Assembly: GCA_022839995.1 (NCBI GenBank)
Contig: JALHIN010000004.1
Coordinates: forward strand, 1 to 64,000
Direction of reading: 5' to 3'
DNA: 64,000 bases
Source: 79-D21 sp022839995
Lineage (GTDB): Bacteria > Synergistota > Synergistia > Synergistales > 79-D21
Shown piece after piece: positions 1 to 7,606 of this stretch. Below the pieces are notes generated by a model. The model was not told where the DNA came from, ran no database searches, and worked only from the letters and a program-made list of their open reading frames with translations. How positions within the stretch are numbered: the first letter of the stretch is position 1; each line of letters begins with the position of its first letter. The position numbers and the translations under genes were made by a program.

Positions 1-40
1 TCACGTCCTGGTTGGCGCCGTTTTGTTCCTGCTCCGTCAT
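1..40 (-). CDS. Partial CDS, N-terminus only (function unknown)
   Basis: A minus-strand ATG at position 40 is preceded by a purine-rich ribosome binding site (GGGAGAGG, about six bases upstream). It opens a frame reading MTEQEQNGANQDV that runs off the left edge of the window. Thirteen residues, polar and acidic, are too few to assign a family. The start context is good, so I treat it as a real gene start. Confidence 0.5.
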   Translation of the reverse strand, partial: MTEQEQNGANQDV

Positions 41-371
41 CTTTACCCTCTCCCTTCTTCTGCACAATACCATGTGCAGTTCTGGAGGGGGTCAATACAC
101 CGGTTCAGTCCCTGTGGCAAAAGAACATCCCTCCTCGTTAGGCGCACCGTTTCCTTTCCGGCTCCCAGCGCTGCATTCTTCCTGCCGTTCTTCCCTGTCT
201 CAAATCTCCAACACCCCTTAAAGACTCCGCTCTAGGTTTTCTTATTAGATGCTCGTTGGTTCGATGGAGCATCATACTCCTTTGTCTGCGAGTCATATTC
301 GGAAAGGGCATGGTCGTCCGAGATCCTGCGAAAAGAATTTATACCCGATTTAACCGGACCGGAAATTAGCT
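41..371. other. Intergenic region without a recognisable gene
   Basis: This 331-base stretch lies between the leftward partial gene and the 3' end of the HNH gene. Short frames here have no ribosome binding site and no familiar protein sequence. It should hold the promoter of the leftward gene, and a short TGCACA/TGTGCA dyad sits near 61-78, but I see no convincing -35/-10 pair. It is more AT-rich than most of the window. Confidence 0.4.
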
Positions 372-1307
372 CTATCCCCTATAAACGTTTTCGTTATGCC
401 ACACAAGATTGCTTAAGTCGGGTCGTTTCTCCGGTGCATGGGGTGTCCATATCTTCTTGCCATGGAAGGAGTAGTATTCTTTGCCGTTTTCGAATTCGTC
501 GCGAATTCTCCTGCTAACTTCAAGACAATAAGATGTCGTGACGGTTAAATAACCCTTATCAAAAAGAGCGTGGAGGTCGCTTCGTAAAAGAAGCCCATTG
601 GAGAGACAATGCTCACCACCCGAGCCATAGGGACGAATATGGGCGGCTTCTAATACAGGTAAGACTTTTTCACCTGTAACCGCGCATTTGCGCTCATAAG
701 CATCTGTCACCATAATACGAAATGCGCCTTGACCCAATCTGGGGAGAACTAGAGAGGGGCTTCCGAAACGATCTGAGGGGATAAAGGGGCTTTGACCCAA
801 ACGAAATTGTGCTGTCCTAGATTGCAGATTGGCCAGTTGAAGTTCTTTGTAAAGAGTTAAGCCTGGTTCTGTATCCAGATCATACCGTTTCCCCTGCACT
901 ATATTTGATTTCCAATCCTGCGGAACTGGAATCCATTGTTCTTTAGGGAGAAAGAAGGGCTGTGTTAAAAGAATGCAGCCAATGGTGTACTCCTGGTAGG
1001 GGTCATTCTTGCTACGACGATATTTTTCGATACGCCGTCTCATTTCGGCTTGGGAAAGGGCTCCATTTCCTACCCCGAATGATTCCCAAGCTAGCGAAAC
1101 GGGGAGTAAGCTCGAGTAGGCAAAAACCCCTCCTCCGACGATGAAATCTTCCGGGCTATGGAGTTTGAATAGGAATAATTCGCCCTCTTGGATCGCTTGA
1201 AAAAGGCGGTTCCCACCTGGTTGCCAGAAGTTTACTTCTTCCAGTTTTGGGGTGGATGCTAAAATTTCGTACCAATTTTTGTCCGTAATACCAATGTAAG
1301 CTCTCAT
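372..1307 (-). CDS. HNH endonuclease domain protein
   Basis: The 311-residue product carries an HNH nuclease module in its last third. It shows a CAVTGE segment, then EAAHIRPY, then a stretch containing SNGLLL and HALFDKG, as in the PF13391-type HNH domain found in restriction-like nucleases. The first 200 residues are not recognised and may bind DNA or a partner. The ATG start has an AGGAAGGGG ribosome binding site. No methyltransferase or other restriction gene is adjacent, so it is an orphan nuclease in what is visible. The gene and its flanks are clearly lower in GC than the rest of the window, which suggests recent acquisition. Nuclease activity is inferred from the family. Confidence 0.8.
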   Translation of the reverse strand: MRAYIGITDKNWYEILASTPKLEEVNFWQPGGNRLFQAIQEGELFLFKLHSPEDFIVGGGVFAYSSLLPVSLAWESFGVGNGALSQAEMRRRIEKYRRSKNDPYQEYTIGCILLTQPFFLPKEQWIPVPQDWKSNIVQGKRYDLDTEPGLTLYKELQLANLQSRTAQFRLGQSPFIPSDRFGSPSLVLPRLGQGAFRIMVTDAYERKCAVTGEKVLPVLEAAHIRPYGSGGEHCLSNGLLLRSDLHALFDKGYLTVTTSYCLEVSRRIRDEFENGKEYYSFHGKKIWTPHAPEKRPDLSNLVWHNENVYRG

Positions 1308-1448
1308 GGCACCCCTTCCTCAAGGGATGTTAAAGATGTAAACCTCTTTTCAACTATAGAACGAGCGCTCGCCTCTTAAATTTCCCATAAATTACGGGAT
1401 TCTTCAAGGCGGAAAGTCTTCCTCAATTTAAGTGAATTCTCGTTTTTT

Positions 1449-1886
1449 TTACAGGATATGCCTGACCTCCACCCCTTCCCACTTCCCCTTCAGCCGCTCC
1501 GCGGCCAGCCTCCGGTGGCAGTGGTCCGGCTTCTCCTCGCTGCAAAGCAGGCAGGCCCGGTCAAAGTCCTCCGGCTTCAGGGTTTTCAGCACCTGGCGCT
1601 CCTCAAGCAGCTTCAGATAGCTGGCTTCGTATTCTGCCCAGGGGATCTTGCCGTGCCGGTAGCCGTCCATCAGTTCCTTCGTGGCGGCAAGCAGGGGCAC
1701 GTACTCGTACTCGATATTGGCGATCACCTTCAGGAAGTATTTCAGGTCGTTTTTCTTCGTGAAGCCGGCGAGCTGAGAGACGTTGTTCAGGCGGATGTCG
1801 ATGACCTTTTTCACGCCGTGCTTTACCAGAGACGTGAAGAATTGCTCCGCGCTCTTTCCTGCAAACCCGATCGTGAACAGATCCAT
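1449..1886 (-). CDS. DUF488 family protein
   Basis: The 145-residue protein matches the DUF488 family in length and motifs: an N-terminal TIGFAGKS segment, a VIDIR strand, and the C-terminal LLCSE...CHRR motif with two conserved cysteines and a histidine. The biochemical role of the family is not established. It stands alone on the minus strand, downstream of the sigma/YvrJ cassette and separated from it by a terminator-like hairpin at 1924-1957. Family membership is well supported; function is unknown. Confidence 0.85.
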   Translation of the reverse strand: MDLFTIGFAGKSAEQFFTSLVKHGVKKVIDIRLNNVSQLAGFTKKNDLKYFLKVIANIEYEYVPLLAATKELMDGYRHGKIPWAEYEASYLKLLEERQVLKTLKPEDFDRACLLCSEEKPDHCHRRLAAERLKGKWEGVEVRHIL

Positions 1887-1923
1887 TTCCGCATCACCCC
1901 CCGATTCAGTTTAACTTCTTGCA

Positions 1924-1957
1924 CAAAAAACCGGAATCCCATCGCGGGATCCCGGTT
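1924..1957 (-). terminator. Rho-independent terminator after the sigma-like gene
   Basis: Read on the minus strand, an imperfect inverted repeat (AAACCGGGATCCC, short loop, GGGATTCCGG) is followed by a run of six T. It lies about 40 bases beyond the stop codon of the sigma-like gene and probably ends that operon. Confidence 0.7.
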
Positions 1958-1997
1958 TGTCTTTGCCTAGCCTGTGTTTTCTTCTTTCCTTTCCCCT

Positions 1998-2507
1998 CTA
2001 TCCTTTTTCCCCCTCGTGGACGAGCGGGGCGAGTGTTCGGCGGATGGGGCCCAGGCGGGCGCTGACGGCCTGCTGGGTGAGGCACAGCTCCCGGGCGATC
2101 TCGCCCTGGGTGGCGCCTTCGGCGAGGCGCATCACGATCAGGCGGTCCCGGGCGTTGTCGATCTTCCGGAGCAGCAGCTCGATCTCCATCGGGTCGTCGA
2201 AGATCGCCGACAGCTCTTCGGGGGCCGCCTGTTCCTCGTGCGCGGCCATGTCCGCTGGAATCTCCCTCCAGCGCAGGCGCCGGGCGGCGTCGCGGATGGC
2301 TCTTTTCACGGCCATCCGCAGGAAAAGGGGCACGTGGTCCTCGCGGGTGCATTTGTCCAGGAGCCTGAGCACGGCCAAGGAGCCTTCCTGGCAAAGGTCC
2401 TCGAACTCGGCGCCGCGACCCTTGTACTGGCGCGCGACGGCTCGAATGAGGGGCTTGAAGTCGTTGACGATTTGGGCCTTTCGTTCTTTCGTGAACATCT
2501 TTTCCAC
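1998..2507 (-). CDS. Sigma-70-like RNA polymerase sigma factor (small)
   Basis: The 169-residue protein has a region-2-like N-terminal half (LIRAVARQYKGRG, then FEDLCQEGSLAVLRLLD, which is the sigma region 2 signature) and a C-terminal helix-turn-helix typical of region 4 (GATQGEIARELCLTQQAVSARL). It is shorter than housekeeping sigma factors and lacks regions 1 and 3. It is the last gene of a tight minus-strand cassette with YvrJ, DUF2922 and DUF1659 proteins. It may direct transcription of its own cassette or of a small stress or mobile-element regulon; the sequence does not show which. No anti-sigma factor is adjacent. Confidence 0.8.
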   Translation of the reverse strand: MEKMFTKERKAQIVNDFKPLIRAVARQYKGRGAEFEDLCQEGSLAVLRLLDKCTREDHVPLFLRMAVKRAIRDAARRLRWREIPADMAAHEEQAAPEELSAIFDDPMEIELLLRKIDNARDRLIVMRLAEGATQGEIARELCLTQQAVSARLGPIRRTLAPLVHEGEKG

Positions 2508-2538
2508 TTTCCCTCCTCCCGTCCGGGGAGGCCTCTCC

Positions 2539-2694
2539 CTAGGAAGAGGCGGCCCCGGAACGGTTGAGTGCGGCCTGCAGGTCCCGGATGGCCAGGGTTA
2601 GGGCCTCGAGCTTGCTTTCCATCCTCACCAGCAGGTAACTGGCCACGGCGATGGAGAATCCGCTCTGCAGGGCCGCCTTCACCAGCTCTTCCAC
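2539..2694 (-). CDS. YvrJ family small membrane protein
   Basis: This 51-codon frame starts at GTG behind a strong GGAGGTGAT ribosome binding site and reads VEELVKAALQSGFSIAVASY, continues with LLVRMESKLEAL, and ends NRSGAASS. A short hydrophobic stretch with G-F-S-I-A-V-A-S-Y-L-L-V-R followed by an amphipathic helix is the hallmark of the YvrJ family (PF12841). The role of the family is unknown. It lies between the DUF2922 gene and the sigma-like gene on the same strand. Confidence 0.8.
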   Translation of the reverse strand: MEELVKAALQSGFSIAVASYLLVRMESKLEALTLAIRDLQAALNRSGAASS

Positions 2695-2778
2695 GGGATC
2701 ACCTCCTCGGGGGCATTTTAACCGTCCATCCTGACGATGCCGGGACGGGGCGGAAGTCGCTAGGGTCGGAAACGGGCG

Positions 2779-2988
2779 CTAGTCGCCGAAGACGACGGTC
2801 ACCGTGCGGTCCACGATGTCCGCGCCCAGTCGGCTGTTGGGGCCGGCGACGAAAATGCCGTGGTCGATGACGGCCTGCATGGCGGTTTCGATCTCGGCCT
2901 GCGTAAGCCCGTCCTTGGGATAGGGCAGGGACAAAAGCAGGGTTTCGTCCGCCACGGGAGTTCCGAAGGTCATCCGAAGGGTTTTCAT
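2779..2988 (-). CDS. DUF2922 family protein
   Basis: The 69-residue product opens KTLRMTFGTPVADET and has the LSLPYPKDGLTQAEIETAMQ segment typical of DUF2922, a small beta-rich family of unknown function common in Firmicutes and relatives. The ATG has a GAGGAGGTG ribosome binding site. The gene sits between the DUF1659 gene and YvrJ in one transcription unit. Confidence 0.85.
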   Translation of the reverse strand: MKTLRMTFGTPVADETLLLSLPYPKDGLTQAEIETAMQAVIDHGIFVAGPNSRLGADIVDRTVTVVFGD

Positions 2989-3030
2989 GGTTTCACCTCC
3001 TCTCGTTCAAAAAAACCGGGCCTCGGTGGG

Positions 3031-3246
3031 CTACGCCACCAGGTCGCTGTCGATCTTGTTGACGGCGGCAACGGGGTACGCGAGCAGGGCTCCGAGAGCC
3101 GAGGCCACGGCGGCGACGTCGTCGGCGAGGGCGGCGGCATCGAGGCCGGAGAAGTTGAGGGTCCGGTAGACGGGTTTCCCCTGTTCGTTGGTTCCCGTCT
3201 GGATCTTCAGGGCCAGGCGGGACGCTTCGGGAGTGTAGGCTGCCAT
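3031..3246 (-). CDS. DUF1659 family protein
   Basis: The 71-residue protein has the DUF1659 pattern: RLALKIQTGTNEQGKPVYRT, then an alpha-helical tail ending VNKIDSDLVA. I chose the ATG at 3246 because an AAAGGAGGTG ribosome binding site lies directly upstream; the earlier in-frame GTG is inside that site. It is the first gene of the DUF1659, DUF2922, YvrJ, sigma-factor cassette, so the promoter should lie between 3250 and 3420. Function of the family is not known. Confidence 0.85.
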   Translation of the reverse strand: MAAYTPEASRLALKIQTGTNEQGKPVYRTLNFSGLDAAALADDVAAVASALGALLAYPVAAVNKIDSDLVA

Positions 3247-3422
3247 GGGGTTCACCTCCTTTCCTGGGTTTTCAACAGGTAAGAGTGGAATCGGGACCCG
3301 TTTTCTACAAATGGCAAAAGCGAAGAAAATCGTTCATTATTCGCGGGGTGGGCAGGAACCGGCTGAGGGGTCATAATGAAACGGAAGGCCGGAAGGGTTC
3401 ATTTCAAGGGGAGGGGTTCACC

Positions 3423-3890
3423 GTGAGGGAGATGCGCCGGAAGGACAAGGAGATCACGGACAGGGGTGAAATCGAAGCGATCCTCGAGCGGAACAACATC
3501 TGCCGGTTGGCCCTGTTCGACGAGGAGTACCCTTACGTCGTGCCGCTCTGCTACGGGTACCAGGACGGATGCCTCTACTTCCACGGGTTCGCGGGGGGAA
3601 CCAAGCTGGACCTGATCCGCAAAAACCCGCGCGTTTGCTTCGAGGTGGAGGAGGACGTCCAGGTGGTCACGGACCCGGACCCCTGCGAGTGGTCGGTGAA
3701 GTACCGCAGCGTCATCGGCCGGGGCGTGGCAGAGATCCTGGAGGACCCGGCGGAAAAGAAAGCCGGGCTCGACGTCGTGGTGAAGGCTTTCGCGGGGAGG
3801 AGCCTGGAGTTTCCCGAAGGGGCCATGCGGGCGGTTTCGGTGGTGAGAATCCAGGTGACGGAACTGTCCGGGAGGCGTTCGGGGTACTGA
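3423..3890 (+). CDS. Pyridoxamine 5'-phosphate oxidase-like flavoprotein (Nim type)
   Basis: The protein of about 155 residues has the split-barrel FMN-binding fold signature of the NimA-like branch of the PNPOx superfamily: an N-terminal REMRRKDKEITDRGEIEAIL helix, LALFDEEYPYVVPLCYGY, then LYFHGFAGGTKLDLIRKNPRVCFEVE. Relatives bind FMN or heme and reduce small molecules; some give nitroimidazole resistance. The GTG at 3423 follows a GGGGAGGGG ribosome binding site at 7-base spacing; an ATG at 3432 is a possible alternative. The longer in-frame extension upstream has no such site. It diverges from the DUF1659 cassette, with which it shares a 176-base intergenic region. Confidence 0.8.
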   Translation: MREMRRKDKEITDRGEIEAILERNNICRLALFDEEYPYVVPLCYGYQDGCLYFHGFAGGTKLDLIRKNPRVCFEVEEDVQVVTDPDPCEWSVKYRSVIGRGVAEILEDPAEKKAGLDVVVKAFAGRSLEFPEGAMRAVSVVRIQVTELSGRRSGY

Positions 3891-3917
3891 AGCGCTCCCG
3901 GTTTCGGCGGACTGCGG

Positions 3918-5855
3918 TCAGACCCGCTCGGCGAAGTCCTTCGGCTGGAACAGGTAGGCCTGGGGAGGCGTGGGGTGGGTAGGGGCCAGCGGCGCTTCGG
4001 CGGCTTCCTCGAAGGAGAACGTTCCCTCGGAAATCAGGGCGCGGCAGGTGTCCACCACTTCCTGGTTGAGGGCCGTTCCCGATAGACGCTGGATCTCCGT
4101 CAGGGCCCTGTCCACCCCCAGGGCGGGTCGGTAGGGGCGGTCCCAGGAGATGGCCTCCACGATGTCGGCCACCGCCAGGATCTGGGCGTCCAGGAGGATT
4201 TCGCCGTTCTTCAGCCCCTGGGGGTAGCCGGAGCCGTCCAGGCGCTCGTGGTGCTGGTAAACGATGTCGGCCAGGGGCCAGGGCAGCTCGATCCCTTTCA
4301 GGATCTGGTATCCCGATTCGCTGTGGGTCCGCACGAGGCTCCGTTCCATGTCCCCCAGCAGGCCGGGCTTGCTCAGGATGTCGGTGGGAATGTTGATCTT
4401 GCCGATGTCGTGAACGAGAGCGGCCATCCGGATTCCCCGAACGCGGTCCTCGGGCAGGCCCATGCGGGTGGCGATGGCGCAGGCCAGCTCCGAGACCCGG
4501 CGCTGGTGCCCGGCGGTGTAGGGGTCCTTGCGTTCCACGGTGTTGGACAGGGCGACGATGGTCTGTTCCCAGGCCCTCTCCATGCGCTCGAGGCTGCGGC
4601 GGAGCTGTTCCCGGCTTTCTTCCAGGTTTTTCTCGGCTCGTTTCACCTGCCGGGTGTCCCGGTAGAGGGTGTAGAAGCCCAGGGAGTTCTCCCCGTCCCG
4701 GATGAGGGCGGTCTGGATGGCCACGTCCAGGAGGGTCCCGTCCTTGCGGCAGCGGACGGTTTCGACCGGACCCGCTTCCCAGTCTTCCGGCGCCCGCCTG
4801 TCGAGCGTTTCCCCCTCGTTTTTCAGGAAGTCCGGAACGACCAGGTCGTTCAGCTTCTTTCCGAGCGTTTCCTCGCGCTTGTAGCCAAACAGCTCGCAGA
4901 ACCGGTCGTTCACGTTCACGACTTTCAGGTCCGCGTAGTTCTCGATGGCGATGGCGTCCGGGGCGCTCTGGAAGAGGCGCTCCCAGTAGGCTTTCTCGAC
5001 GCGGAGGCGCTCTTCGGCCTGCTTGCGGTCCGAGATGTCGCGGATGAAGGCGAAATGGATGGGGATTCCGTCCCGGTCTCCGGCGACGGCATGGATGTAC
5101 ATGGAAACCGGGACGAGGGATCCGTCCTTGCGGATGAGCTCTTTCTCGTAGCCCTGGACCTTGCCGGTCCTCCTGGCGGCTTCGTGACGGCGGGAATCCA
5201 GCCGGTGGTGGCGCGGTGGAGTCAGGTCCTTCCAGGTGAGGCCCGCCAGCTCCTCTTCCGTGTAGCCCAGCAGTTCCTGGAAAGCCCGGTTGCTGCTCAG
5301 GATCCGGCCCTTCGCGTCACCGGCGGCGAACGGGTGGATGGAGCTTTCGGCGATGTCCTGCATGAAGCGCATGCGGGCCTGGGCCTGCTCCAGGGTCTCC
5401 TCCAGGAACTTCTGCTCGGTCATCTCCCGCCCGAGGGCAAAGAAGAGGCGGGGGCTGCGGCCCTGCCTCAGGGTCCACGAAAACCACTTGTAGGTCCCGT
5501 CGGCACAGCGGAAGCGCGCCTCCAGGGTCAACAGGCCGGTGCGCATGCGCCGGATTTCGCGGAAGAAGGGGCGAGAGGTGCGGACGTCGGCAGGGTGGAG
5601 AAATTCCACGAACGGGCGGTCCATCAGGTCTTCGGCCCGAAATCCCAGGTGCCGCTCCCAGGCAGGATTGAGCCACCGGATGAAGCCGTCGTACCCGGCT
5701 TCGCAGAAGAGTTCTTCGGAAAGGTTCAGGTAGGCTTCCAAGAGGGTCAGCGGCGGTCGGACGGGGACATCGGGCTGCCGCTCGGCGGGTTTCGCAGCCG
5801 GCGCGGTGGGAACGACTTCTTTTAGGTTTCCCTGGGCGGTCGCGTCGTGGCGCAT
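3918..5855 (-). CDS. PAS-domain HD-GYP protein (putative cyclic-di-GMP phosphodiesterase)
   Basis: The protein of about 645 residues has three PAS modules (each with a G-Y/F-x-x-E-E/D motif, such as LLGYTEEELAG and LFGYKREETLG) followed by an HD-GYP domain. The HD-GYP metal-site motifs are clear: HDIGK near residue 481, then HHERLDGSGYPQG. HD-GYP domains hydrolyse cyclic-di-GMP, so it probably senses a signal through PAS and lowers that messenger. No transmembrane segment is obvious, so it looks cytosolic. I chose the ATG at 5855; residues upstream of it in the open frame are low-complexity and probably untranslated. A paralogue with the same C-terminal half lies at 21645-23045. Confidence 0.85.
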   Translation of the reverse strand: MRHDATAQGNLKEVVPTAPAAKPAERQPDVPVRPPLTLLEAYLNLSEELFCEAGYDGFIRWLNPAWERHLGFRAEDLMDRPFVEFLHPADVRTSRPFFREIRRMRTGLLTLEARFRCADGTYKWFSWTLRQGRSPRLFFALGREMTEQKFLEETLEQAQARMRFMQDIAESSIHPFAAGDAKGRILSSNRAFQELLGYTEEELAGLTWKDLTPPRHHRLDSRRHEAARRTGKVQGYEKELIRKDGSLVPVSMYIHAVAGDRDGIPIHFAFIRDISDRKQAEERLRVEKAYWERLFQSAPDAIAIENYADLKVVNVNDRFCELFGYKREETLGKKLNDLVVPDFLKNEGETLDRRAPEDWEAGPVETVRCRKDGTLLDVAIQTALIRDGENSLGFYTLYRDTRQVKRAEKNLEESREQLRRSLERMERAWEQTIVALSNTVERKDPYTAGHQRRVSELACAIATRMGLPEDRVRGIRMAALVHDIGKINIPTDILSKPGLLGDMERSLVRTHSESGYQILKGIELPWPLADIVYQHHERLDGSGYPQGLKNGEILLDAQILAVADIVEAISWDRPYRPALGVDRALTEIQRLSGTALNQEVVDTCRALISEGTFSFEEAAEAPLAPTHPTPPQAYLFQPKDFAERV

Positions 5856-5983
5856 GTCTTTATGGTAGCACAATCGGAACCGGACGGAAGGGGCTTTCAA
5901 ACGTGGCATTTTCGTGAAAGAAAGGCTAGAATGAGGGCGCGTCCATCTCCATCGTACTGGATCCGTTGAAGGAGGAGTCGGCA

Positions 5984-6229
5984 ATGAGCCAGGCATTCGT
6001 CCGCCATGACGAGGAAACCGAGGCGTTCAAGGGCGATCTCGAGAACCTGAAGAAACTCCGGGATTGGCTGAAAATCCAGGAGAAGAAGAAGGCGGCCCTT
6101 GAGTCTCCCGAGAGCGTCGCGAAGATCGACCCGGCCACCCGGGAAAAGTGGCTGCGGGAGGTCGTCGCGGACATTGAGAAGACGCGGGTCGAACTGGAGA
6201 AGCTGGAGAAAGACATCAAGGACCGGTAG
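5984..6229 (+). CDS. Small coiled-coil protein, function unknown
   Basis: The 81-residue product is almost all charged helix, with heptad-like segments (ENLKKLRDWLKIQEKKKAAL and VADIEKTRVELEKLEKDI) suggesting a short coiled coil. The ATG at 5984 has a GGAGGAG ribosome binding site seven bases upstream. It is divergent from the PAS/HD-GYP gene and is followed by a strong terminator, so it seems to be a single-gene unit. I do not recognise a family. Confidence 0.7.
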   Translation: MSQAFVRHDEETEAFKGDLENLKKLRDWLKIQEKKKAALESPESVAKIDPATREKWLREVVADIEKTRVELEKLEKDIKDR

Positions 6230-6249
6230 GCGGGCGCGGAAAAAGAAAA

Positions 6250-6290
6250 AACCGGGGCCGGTCCGTTGAGATCGGCCCCGGTTTTTTTCG
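6250..6290. terminator. Bidirectional terminator
   Basis: A GC-rich inverted repeat (CCGGGGCCG with CGGCCCCGG) is flanked by an A-run on the left and a T-run on the right. It lies between the convergent coiled-coil gene and the aminotransferase gene and can serve both. Confidence 0.85.
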
Positions 6291-6295
6291 TGCCG

Positions 6296-7474
6296 TCAGG
6301 CTTCCAGGGCTTTTGCGATCCGCCCCAGCCCCTCCTGGAGGAGGGCCCTGGGCGTGGCCACGTTCAGCCGGACAAAGCCTGCCCCCTCTGGGCCGAACAT
6401 GGTTCCCGCGTTCATGGCGACACCGGCCCTGAGCATCAGGAAGTCCGCCAGGGCGTTCGGGTCCATGCCCATGCCGCGGCAGTCCACGAAGGGAACGTAG
6501 GTCCCCTCGGGCTTCACCAGCTTCATGCCCGGGATGTTCTCCTGCATGAACCGATCTGCGAATTCCAGGTTCCCCGCGAGGACGTCCAGGAGAGCTTCGA
6601 GCCATGGGGCGCCGTGCCTGTAGGCGGCCTCCATGGCGACGATGCCGAACAGGTTCACCGACAGGTCCAGGTTGTCGTGCAGGAATGCCTTGAAAACCGC
6701 CCGCTTTTCCGGGTCGGGGAGAATCGCATAGGAACTGGACAGGCCGGCGATGTTGAAGGTCTTGCTGGGAGCCATGCAGGTGATGGTCTGGCGGGCGACC
6801 TCGGGGGCCAGGGCCGCCAGGGGAATGTGGCGGTTCGGAGCATAGACGATGTCCGAATGGATTTCGTCGGAAACAACCAGGAGGTTGTGCCGCAGGCAGA
6901 TGTCGGCCACGGCGGAAAGTTCCTCGCGCGTCCACACGCGCCCGGAAGGGTTGTGGGGCGAGCAGAAGAACAGAACCTTCGCCCGCGGATCGGAAGCCCG
7001 GCGTTCGAGGTCTTCCAAATCCAGGGTGAAGCGCTCTCCGTCGAACCGCAGGGAGTTGGCCGAAACCCGTCTCCCGTTCGACTCGATCACCCACCAGAAG
7101 GGATGGTAGACGGGCGTCTGCATGATCACGCGGTCCCCGGGCTGCGTGAAGGCCAAAAGCGCCGTTGCCAGGGCCGGCACGACTCCAGGGGTGGGGGCAT
7201 ACCAGTCGAAGGAGGGGATCTTCCAGCCGTGCCGGCTTTCGATCCAGCCCGTCACCGCCTCCCAGCAGCTTTCCGGGTGGAAGGTGTAGCCGTAGATGCC
7301 GTGTTCCACGCGCTCGCGGAGGGCCTGGATCACCGCCTCCGGGGCCTTGAAGTCCATGTCCGCGACCCACATGGGAAAGAGGTCCTTCACGCCGAACCGT
7401 TCCCCTGTCTGGTCCCACTTGACGCAGGAGGTTCCGCGCCGCTCGACCACCGTTTCGAAATCGAACCGTTTCAT
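6296..7474 (-). CDS. PatB/MalY-type PLP aminotransferase / cystathionine beta-lyase
   Basis: The 392-residue protein is a fold-type I PLP enzyme of the MalY/PatB branch. Family segments include FPMWVADMDFKAPEAV, GYTFHPESCW, a HNPSGRVWT motif (cofactor and substrate contacts) and SKTFNIAGL, whose Lys is the expected Schiff-base residue. Such enzymes cleave cystathionine or cysteine beta C-S bonds or act as aminotransferases. The ATG at 7474 has a GGGAGG site upstream. It is transcribed away from the structured-RNA region and ends at the terminator shared with the coiled-coil gene. The exact substrate cannot be told from sequence. Confidence 0.9.
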   Translation of the reverse strand: MKRFDFETVVERRGTSCVKWDQTGERFGVKDLFPMWVADMDFKAPEAVIQALRERVEHGIYGYTFHPESCWEAVTGWIESRHGWKIPSFDWYAPTPGVVPALATALLAFTQPGDRVIMQTPVYHPFWWVIESNGRRVSANSLRFDGERFTLDLEDLERRASDPRAKVLFFCSPHNPSGRVWTREELSAVADICLRHNLLVVSDEIHSDIVYAPNRHIPLAALAPEVARQTITCMAPSKTFNIAGLSSSYAILPDPEKRAVFKAFLHDNLDLSVNLFGIVAMEAAYRHGAPWLEALLDVLAGNLEFADRFMQENIPGMKLVKPEGTYVPFVDCRGMGMDPNALADFLMLRAGVAMNAGTMFGPEGAGFVRLNVATPRALLQEGLGRIAKALEA

Positions 7475-7570
7475 GCCTTTTTTGCCTCCCGTCCAGCCTT
7501 GCAAGGCGATTTGAAGCCCATTCTACCACCCGCGGGGCTAGTCTTTAGGTCCTATTAAATACGCCCGTTT

Positions 7571-7600
7571 TTGGGTCTTAAATCTCAATATTGTTATGCT
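7571..7600 (+). promoter_or_regulatory. Candidate promoter for the structured RNA
   Basis: TTGGGT at 7571-7576 and TATGCT at 7595-7600 are 18 bases apart and would start a rightward transcript near 7607. The matches are moderate, so this is a proposal. A second weak pair begins with TTGCGC at 7627. Confidence 0.35.
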
Positions 7601-7606
7601 AAATCG

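Noticed and set aside
4248..5825. A 525-codon plus-strand frame opposite the PAS/HD-GYP gene
   Set aside because: Antisense to a protein with complete HD-GYP motifs; composition is typical of a shadow frame in high-GC DNA.
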